This document shows, in pieces, positions 57,463 through 64,000 of a stretch of DNA of 64,000 nucleotides; positions within the stretch are counted from its first letter, which is position 1, and each line of letters begins with the position of its first letter. The stretch comes from Mauremys mutica (Eukaryota; Chordata; Testudines; Geoemydidae): positions 195,849,415 to 195,913,414 of the forward strand of contig NC_059074.1 in assembly GCF_020497125.1 (NCBI RefSeq). Reading direction: 5' to 3'. The notes under the pieces are model-generated. The model was not told the origin of the DNA. It saw nothing but the letters and a program-made list of their open reading frames with translations, and made no database searches. Position numbers and translations under genes: made by a program.

Positions 57463-59380
57463 CTGGAAAGATTTTCCCCAATTTATATATTTTAAAAAAG
57501 TCTGTCTACAATTTCTCGAAGTCACAAAATTGGTTCTTCCAGGCGACGGCAGAAAATCCGGGCGCAGAAGAGACTCTCCGCTCCCTAAAGAAATAAAAAC
57601 AAAACAAACAAAAACAACACACACAACAAGACCAACATCAGCAGCTCTTGGGAGCGGAATGGACAAGCCACGTCGCTTCCAGGGTACAACACAAAACAGT
57701 TGGGCTTCGGAGTTTTGCAGCCAGACCAGAGCGGCGCAGATCAAGCGCTAAGAAATACAATTAAAAAAAAACACCCCAAACAATTGCAAATGATCGAAAG
57801 CGTAAGGAGGTTGGAACTATTTTTTGTGCATTAAATGAAATCGTTTGCGGTGCACACAGAGAGGCGCAAGCGCACAGCAGCGCGGCCCGAAAAGCCCCCT
57901 GCTCGCTGCAAACGGGGCTTTATTTCGCTCAAATAAAAATCGAAAGTTTCACCGTTTTCGTTGTCAGTTATTATTGTTTTAAAGTTTTTGCGCCTGTAGA
58001 AAAGGGCGAGGGGGGGGCAATCAATATGGCCGACCCCTCCCAAACGAAGGGGAATAAGAAAGTGCCAGAGTGGAGGGGGGGGGGGGGAGTTTTTTTAAGC
58101 AGAGCCACATTAACATACAATCGCCGTGGGGCTTGGAGGGGGCACAATCCGAGTGATGGGGGGAGATAAAGCAATTATTTAAAAAGATAATTGGATTAGA
58201 AATCAAAACGAGATACCAAAAGGGGGACGTATAATTAATTTAAGAGCGAGCAGAAGGGGACATTTTAATTAGAAATGGCCAGTAGTTAAAAAACAAACCG
58301 ATTTTTAGTCACTTTGAAATTCATATTCCAGGGGGGTTCCTCCCGTAGAGGTGACGGAAACAAGTTTACCGAAAGGCACAACGTGTGTGTGTGTATAGGG
58401 GGGGGGGTTTCACGGTCTCTCACTAGGGATTTTATTCTAAATAAATAAAACGAGACATTGCCAGAGTTTCTTTCCTGCCATGCCTTGCTGGGAGCCATTA
58501 CAGGCCGCTGAGCAGTGCCATCTCGGACACTTCGCCTCTCGCTTTCCTGCAAATTCAGGGTTTTTGTTTTGTTTTGTTTTGGGGCTGTTCTCCAGCATTC
58601 CCCTGATGCAAAGAATTTACGCGCAGATCCCGGGATCTGGAATGCATTTCTTTGTGTTCCGGAGCGAGGACTCCAGGTAAAATCCACAACTTTGATCCCG
58701 TCTTCCAGCTCCCAGGAATCGCTCTCCGCTGTCCACAGACCCCCCTCCCCCAAGAACCCTCATTACCCCCCGAGAAAAATTAGAATAGACAAACTCAACA
58801 AATAAAATCCTAAATCCAGCAACAGATGGTGGCGGCTCTAATCACGATTAATCACTAGCTAGAAACTTTAATTGCGTTGAGGGCCATGCTGTCTCCAGCT
58901 GAGTTTCCTGTATTTACACCAGAATGATTAAGGGGGGGGGTTGTTTGTTTTCGCTGGTAAGACTATTTCCAAATTAATTTGCATCCTCCAGGGGTGCTGG
59001 AACGATTTGTATCGTGGGGGTGCAGCGAACCAGTGCACCAAAGTGTAAACTCTGTGTCGGATGGAAAGCACTTCAAGCAGAAGCGCACAGACACCCCCCA
59101 CCCCAGCACCCCTCGCTCCAGCACCTCTGTCTTCCAGCTCCCAGGCTAACCTGTTGCACTGGACAGCTGGGAGCCCCTCTAGTTCGGTGTGGAAATTAAA
59201 CACATCCGGTTGAGTTAGCAGCTTGGAATAAGCGAATGGCACAGATACGTTTGCAGGAGGTTTCCAAAGAGGCCTATCTTGACTTTTCCGTATATTCTCT
59301 TTCCCGACAGCACCGGTCCTCATTGCAAAGTGTCCTAACCCCCTAGGCCAGGGGGTGTTGAACGAGGCCGGCCTAGCCTC
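57463..59380 (-). promoter_or_regulatory. OTX1 upstream region with K50 homeodomain motifs
   Basis: AT-rich, repeat-free DNA upstream of the coding start. GGATTA lies at 58193-58198. GATTA and TAATC words cluster at 58839-58853 within CTCTAATCACGATTAATCAC. TAATCC/GGATTA is the binding word of OTX proteins, so autoregulation is possible. Short poly-G runs are present. Conservation is untested. Confidence 0.4.
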
Positions 59381-60850
59381 CCAGAGACCCCCTAAGCGTA
59401 AGCACCCGCGCCTCTACATCCGAGGGAATTAAGCCCACGCCATGTAAACGGAGGCGCTCCGGCACCAGAGAGAGATGGCTCGAAAGCGGATCCGTGGCTT
59501 GGAAATGGACCACTGCAGCCAGCGCGTTGGTCCGGTCCAGGCCAGCCCCCCCCGGCACGAGAAGCCAGCGCTTTCCTCCGAGCAGATGCCGCCGGAGCGG
59601 CTCCTGGAGAGGTGCAGGGCTGAGCCCGGAGTGAGTTGGCCCGGGCGCTCATTATGTAAGTTTGTTTGCCAGCCCTGCAGTGTCACCATCCCAGGGAGGG
59701 GTGAGGCGAGGCGAGGCGCTGGAGGAGGCTGAGAGCCGGGAGGGGGGGGGCGCTCACCTTCAGCTAAAACAAAACCAAACAGCCCCCAACCCGCCCCCCC
59801 CAAGTGCGGGGCTTCGCCAGCGCCGCGCGGGACCCTGCCGGGCTGCCCTGGGCGCGCGGGCGGAGCAGCCGCTTTGCAGGGGAGTTGCAAAGTCTGGCGG
59901 GGAGAAGGGGGCAGCGCTCAGCGCCTCGCCCAGGCTCCCCAACGGGCCGGGCCGGGCCGCTGCCCGCAGGGTCCCGGGCAGAGCAGAGCAGAGCGGCCGG
60001 GGCGCCGCCACTGCCCCCCACCGGGTCCCGAGCGCGGGGCGCTCGGTGCAGCCCGTCGCGCCGGGGCAGAGCGAGCAGGAGCCGGGGCGCCTCCGCCTCA
60101 CCTGCCCGGCAGCGCCCCGTGCCATGGCCCCAAGGGGTCCCGGCTCGGCGCCCCGGCCAGCGGCGGCGGGACCCGGGCTCCGCCACTCGGGGCGGGGGCT
60201 GCTGCTGCTGGGACTTCCCTGCGCGGCCGGCGCTAAGTTCTGGCGGGGCCGGCGGGGGGGGGCTGGGGGCGCGCGGGGCTGCAGGAGGCGCGTTTACCTT
60301 GCGGCAGGAGCGGTCTCGCCCGGGCGCGTAGGGGATGGGAAATGCAGCCCGATGGAGATTGATCACCTTTCCACTGCCCTACCCTTGTATGTGCGCGCGA
60401 GGCGAGTGCGTAACCAGCCCCGGCGCCAATCCCCGGCCTCCCCGCGCCTGACTGACAGCCGCCTGGGCAATGGCAGCGCAGGACGCGGGCTACCTCTGCA
60501 CGCCCCCCCCTCCCCCCCTCCACCCCAGCCCGCCGCGCGCACCGGCTCCCCCGGGGCAGGCGGCGGCGGCGGCTGCTGCTGGGGCGCCTCGTGCAGCTCC
60601 CCCGTGCGCCGGGTCCGCCCCAGACAAAGCCCGGCCGAGTGCGGGGACAAGCCCGATGAGCTCCGCTGGCGGCGGGCCGAGGCCCGAGGCCGACCGCCCC
60701 CTCCCACCTTGCACCCTGGCGGGCCCTGCGCCCAGGGCGAACTTTTGCGCGTTTAGTTGCTGCGTGTGCGCGTCGGGTTGTATTTGCGCGTGCAAGCGCC
60801 GCCTGAAGCCAGACCGACCGCGAGAAACCCCGAACTGAGTGTCTCCGGGG
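59380..60850. other. CpG island, probable OTX1 promoter and noncoding first exon
   Basis: Very dense CG pairs and GC content over about 1.4 kb. On the OTX1 strand, good donor sites occur: GAAG/GTGAGCG near 59757, GGGCAG/GTGAGG near 60103 and GCAAG/GTAAAC near 60300. Any could end a noncoding first exon spliced to 57462. The long frames here (for example 59662-60756 on +) overlap others on the opposite strand and resemble no protein. Confidence 0.55.
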
Positions 60851-62240
60851 GCGAGATCTCCGTGCCTGGCCACTGAGGCTGGGGAGCAATTTCCTTCTAG
60901 GTTGGAGGAAGCTTCCCCAGTCCTCCCCCAGCTCGGCTTTTTCTCTGCAACCCCCACTCGGTCTCCCAAAGTTTGCACCTTCCGTTTTTCGTACGCTCTT
61001 CCCTGACACATCGGTTACATGTGCACAGAAATGTACATTCACGACGACGGGAATGGCCGGTCTTCCCCTGGCCAGGCGCTTAAAACCGGACCTTTCGTTC
61101 CCGTTTGGGTTCGGGTAGGACCTGGGCTCGGAGAAAAGGGGGTTGCGAATTGGCCTGGCCTGGGTTGGTTTTCCCCCCTTCCCTTTCTGAAACATTAAAA
61201 TTGTCCGTTGCTGAAATTCGGTTAAAGCCTTTACTGGAAACGCGCCGATTGTTTCCACAAAACGAAGGAAGTGGCAGAAATGGCCATGGGTGACCATCAA
61301 CTTTGTCTTTTCTCTCCAAACTCTAGGCCACACAATTATCTGTCCATATATAGGTTTAAGTTGCACCAGCTCATACATATTAACGAAGGGCCCTAATCCC
61401 CTCCTAAGAATTACTCCTTTTTTTCTGTAGTTTACCAGGAGACTGTCTAATCACACAAAGGGGAAGCTGAAAAGGGGTAATAATAATAAAATGCAAAAAA
61501 AAAAAATCAACTCGTTGCCAGCAAAATAAATTAAACGCGGCCGGGCATCAAAGTAAGTGTTTTTCACGAGACACTTTCCTTTGGCGTCCCAATAAAATAC
61601 GGTAACAGAATATCATGGATGCGCACTGTTTCCTTAACTGCTTCTCAAAGGGGCCAGGAGATCTGCTTAGGACCTTTAATAAGGCTTTGGTGCGGGTCTT
61701 TTGTTGATCTCTCCAAATCAACTCCTTCTAATTGAAGTTGGAGCTGAAAGCGAGCTAATGTTCAAAGGAAGTGACCGCCGGCCCAACGAAATTACATTTT
61801 TTCGGGCGATGAGGGGACATCTAATCAAAGGGGGGTGCGGGAGGGGGGGCGGACGAAAGAAAAGGAGGTTTACAAGATCTTTCTCTAGTCCACAAAAGTC
61901 AGCGACACGGGCACTTCTCGGCGGAACAAAGGCGCCGCAGCCCATTCATAAAAAAAAAAAAAAAGTAAAGGGCTGACCGGGGCCACCCCTCCCCCGGGTC
62001 CCTACCTTTGCCATTGTCCGCCCAGGGGGGCGAGCTGGGCTCAGGCACCTGAGCCTTTGTCCCAGAGCTGCGGACAATGAGTTTGGGGCCAGTTTTGAAC
62101 AAGGAAGGGCTGATCTCCAGCGCGCCCGCCCTGGCACAAGGAGCCTCGCCAGACTCCACTCAAGCCCCTGGCCAGAAATACAATATTATTAGCTATATCC
62201 CCCCCCCCGGGACAATAATCAGCTCCTGGGTATTCGCCCA
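60851..62240. promoter_or_regulatory. Candidate regulatory stretch upstream of OTX1
   Basis: Lower-GC DNA between CpG blocks, with no repeat. TAATCC lies at 61394-61399, CACACAATTATCTGTCC near 61330, and TCTCCAAATCAACTCC near 61711. Sharply different composition from both flanks suggests conserved non-coding sequence, but this rests on inspection only. Confidence 0.35.
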
Positions 62241-62970
62241 GAGGGTTTCGTCATGCACAGGGGCCGATGGAGGCGAAGCCTTTGGGCGCTGGGCTCCATA
62301 GGAATGTCCGCCCGGCCCTCGCCAGCTCCCCGCGCCGCTGCTCAGCGCCGCAGGATGGGATCCAGGCTCGGGAAGGTATCAAGTAGCACCGGCCCCTTTC
62401 CGCGCGCCGAGTGTAATCAGAGTGTTTGTCTAATCCCAAATTGCAGGCGAATGTTCTGAACGCGCAGCCCATAAAAGCCCTGGACGAGGGGGAGGCCGGG
62501 GGCACAAGGCAGAGCGCGAGCAGGAGAAAAGTTTGGCGCGCCGCGCCGGGGACCCGGGGCTGCCGCCTGGCGCGCACGATGCGGCGCAGGAGAAGAAGGA
62601 GCAGCAGCCGCGGCGGAGGCGGAGGGGGGGCAGCCGGGTTGCCCTGTCCTGCGAGGAGCCACCCCCGGGGACCGCGCGGGAAGGGGCTGGCCGTGCCCCC
62701 CAAGGGCCCCGCTCGGCACGGGGCGCCGGCGGAAGGCTCCTGGACTCTGCCCCGGGGCCCCCAGCCCGGACCCCCTTGGCTTGCGCTCGGGGGGCAGCGC
62801 TGGCTTGTGCGCACAGGTAAGGTGCCGCAGGGCTCTGCCTCCCCTCGGGGCAAGGGGCGCGGCCGGCTGGGGCACGGGGAGGGGGCTTCGGTTCCCCGGC
62901 GCTGGGGCAGGTCACGGAGCTGGAGGCTGCAGCCGGGGTCTCTGATGCTCTGCCCAGGCCAGGCTGGAGC
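62240..62970. other. CpG-rich block upstream of OTX1
   Basis: GC-rich with many CG pairs. A minus-strand donor-like CAAAG/GTAGGG lies near 62006 just below it. It might be an alternative OTX1 first exon or an independent start. Overlapping open frames on both strands are not convincing genes. Confidence 0.45.
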
Positions 62971-64000
62971 GGTTTTGCAGGGCGAGGCACTGGCTGGGAC
63001 AGGTTCCTTCCCGAAGCAGGTTCCCCGAGCGGTTCCTACGGAATCCGCTGTCAGAGATACGAAGCACCCCTCACGCGATAGGGGTTAGGACAATTCGTTG
63101 AGTTTAGCGTCACCGTTTTAAGACCCCCCCCCCAAGCCCACAGCATCCAGCCTGGCTGGTGGGAACTGCATCTGGCTTTTTCAGGAGGGGCTTCCTGATG
63201 GGCCGCTCTGCAGCTCAGGCCCCGCAGAGCGGCACTTTAAAAACCCCAATAGAAATACTCCGGGAGAGGAGCCCAACATCCCCTTCTCCCTTCCAGCCAC
63301 TAACGAACACAGCCCGGCTTCTAGCCTAACCGAAAACAAACTCCACTGAGAATATCCCCCCACCCCTTTCTGGGGAGAGCAAGTCCCAACTCCCGAACCA
63401 GCAATTGCTCTTCGCTGCCAACACCGCCTCTAGCAGCCTGCAGTGTATTGTGCTGGGTCTGTCCTCGGTGTCCAACCGTGTCACCCCCCCCCCAGGCTTC
63501 ATGCGGACCCAGCACCCCCCCCAAACAACTCACACCCCACCCGGGGGGCTGAATCATCCATCCCTGGAGCTGCCTGGCTAGAAGTAGCCAGAGCCCTGCA
63601 TTGCAGAGAACCTGCCCAGGGAAGCGCTCAGCAAATGAATGGGAAAGTTTTAAAAGGCCAAAGAGGACGTCAGCTGTCAAAACTTATTTTTCCCTCTTTA
63701 ATCACAGCGGCGAGGACATGGCTGGTGTCATTAGAACAGGCTCCTGCCCCCAACCCCACAGCCAAGGGGGCGGCGAGGGTAAACAGATGTTCGCTGCAAA
63801 TTAACAAATTCTCATCTGACTCTTAGGACCCGATAAACCGCATTAACCCACGTTAAAACAAAACGGGCCCAAGTGCAGAGCGGCTTGGAAAGGCGGGCGG
63901 CGGCAGGAGGGACACAACCCCCCCAAAAGGGGAGGCGGTGAGGGGAATGGAGTCAGAGGGCGGGGGGGGGGGGAGAGATCCTGGCCCGAATTTCAGCCCC
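62971..64000. other. Upstream flank, nothing recognised
   Basis: No exon of the gene expected next in this synteny (EHBP1, from the human order) could be recognised before the window ends. C-runs at 63125 and 63487 and G-runs at 63960 are low-complexity. Confidence 0.4.

Noticed and set aside
57455..57481. Upstream in-frame ATG of OTX1 giving a longer N-terminus
   Set aside because: The family starts at MMSYLKQ and a splice acceptor ending at 57463 separates the upstream ATG from the exon.
59662..60756. 364-codon open frame on the + strand in the OTX1 upstream CpG island
   Set aside because: Composition is Gly/Arg/Pro/Ala throughout, several equally long frames overlap it on both strands, and no domain is recognisable. 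GC-rich DNA has few stop codons.
62971..64000. EHBP1 3' exon expected from human gene order
   Set aside because: No splice-flanked segment resembling it could be recognised on either strand before the window ends.

Overview
This window is vertebrate nuclear DNA, most likely from a turtle (Testudines). The evidence is two split-exon vertebrate genes, CR1 LINE fragments, a decayed DIRS retroelement, and many short hAT-type and other terminal-inverted-repeat elements of kinds I know from turtle genomes. A crocodilian cannot be excluded from sequence alone. None of the longer open frames is a complete gene. The real coding sequence lies in seven short exons, most of them too small to stand out as long ORFs.

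Two genes converge. On the + strand, four exons (12162-12309, 27266-27366, 29055-29092, 34265-34315) join in phase and encode the C-terminal end of WDPCP (Fritz homologue, a planar-polarity and ciliogenesis protein), ending at a TAA. On the - strand, three exons (57454-57358, 56175-56024, 52817-52062) encode a complete 334-residue OTX1 homeodomain protein. Convergent WDPCP and OTX1 is the arrangement in human 2p15, so order and orientation support both calls. The 5' part of WDPCP must lie to the left of the window.

Bases 1-34264 are WDPCP introns, loaded with mobile elements. They include a DIRS copy broken by two LINE fragments (1-3355), a CR1 split by a 1.44-kb hAT element (12398-14699), and a three-level nest at about 22.4-24.3 kb. 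Eight hAT-like elements have 8-bp target duplications that I could read directly, seven of them perfect. Bases 34316-52061 are the convergent intergenic region. Its left half is AT-rich with few repeats. Its right half is GC-rich with several CpG-dense blocks, ending in the probable OTX1 3' UTR. Bases 57463-64000 are OTX1 upstream DNA. They hold CpG islands, candidate noncoding first exons, and AT-rich stretches with TAATCC/GGATTA motifs, the kind of site that OTX proteins themselves bind.

The most useful results are the hidden WDPCP 3' exons, the OTX1 exon model, and the dated order of transposon insertions. I saw no prokaryotic-style system, CRISPR array, rRNA or tRNA gene.
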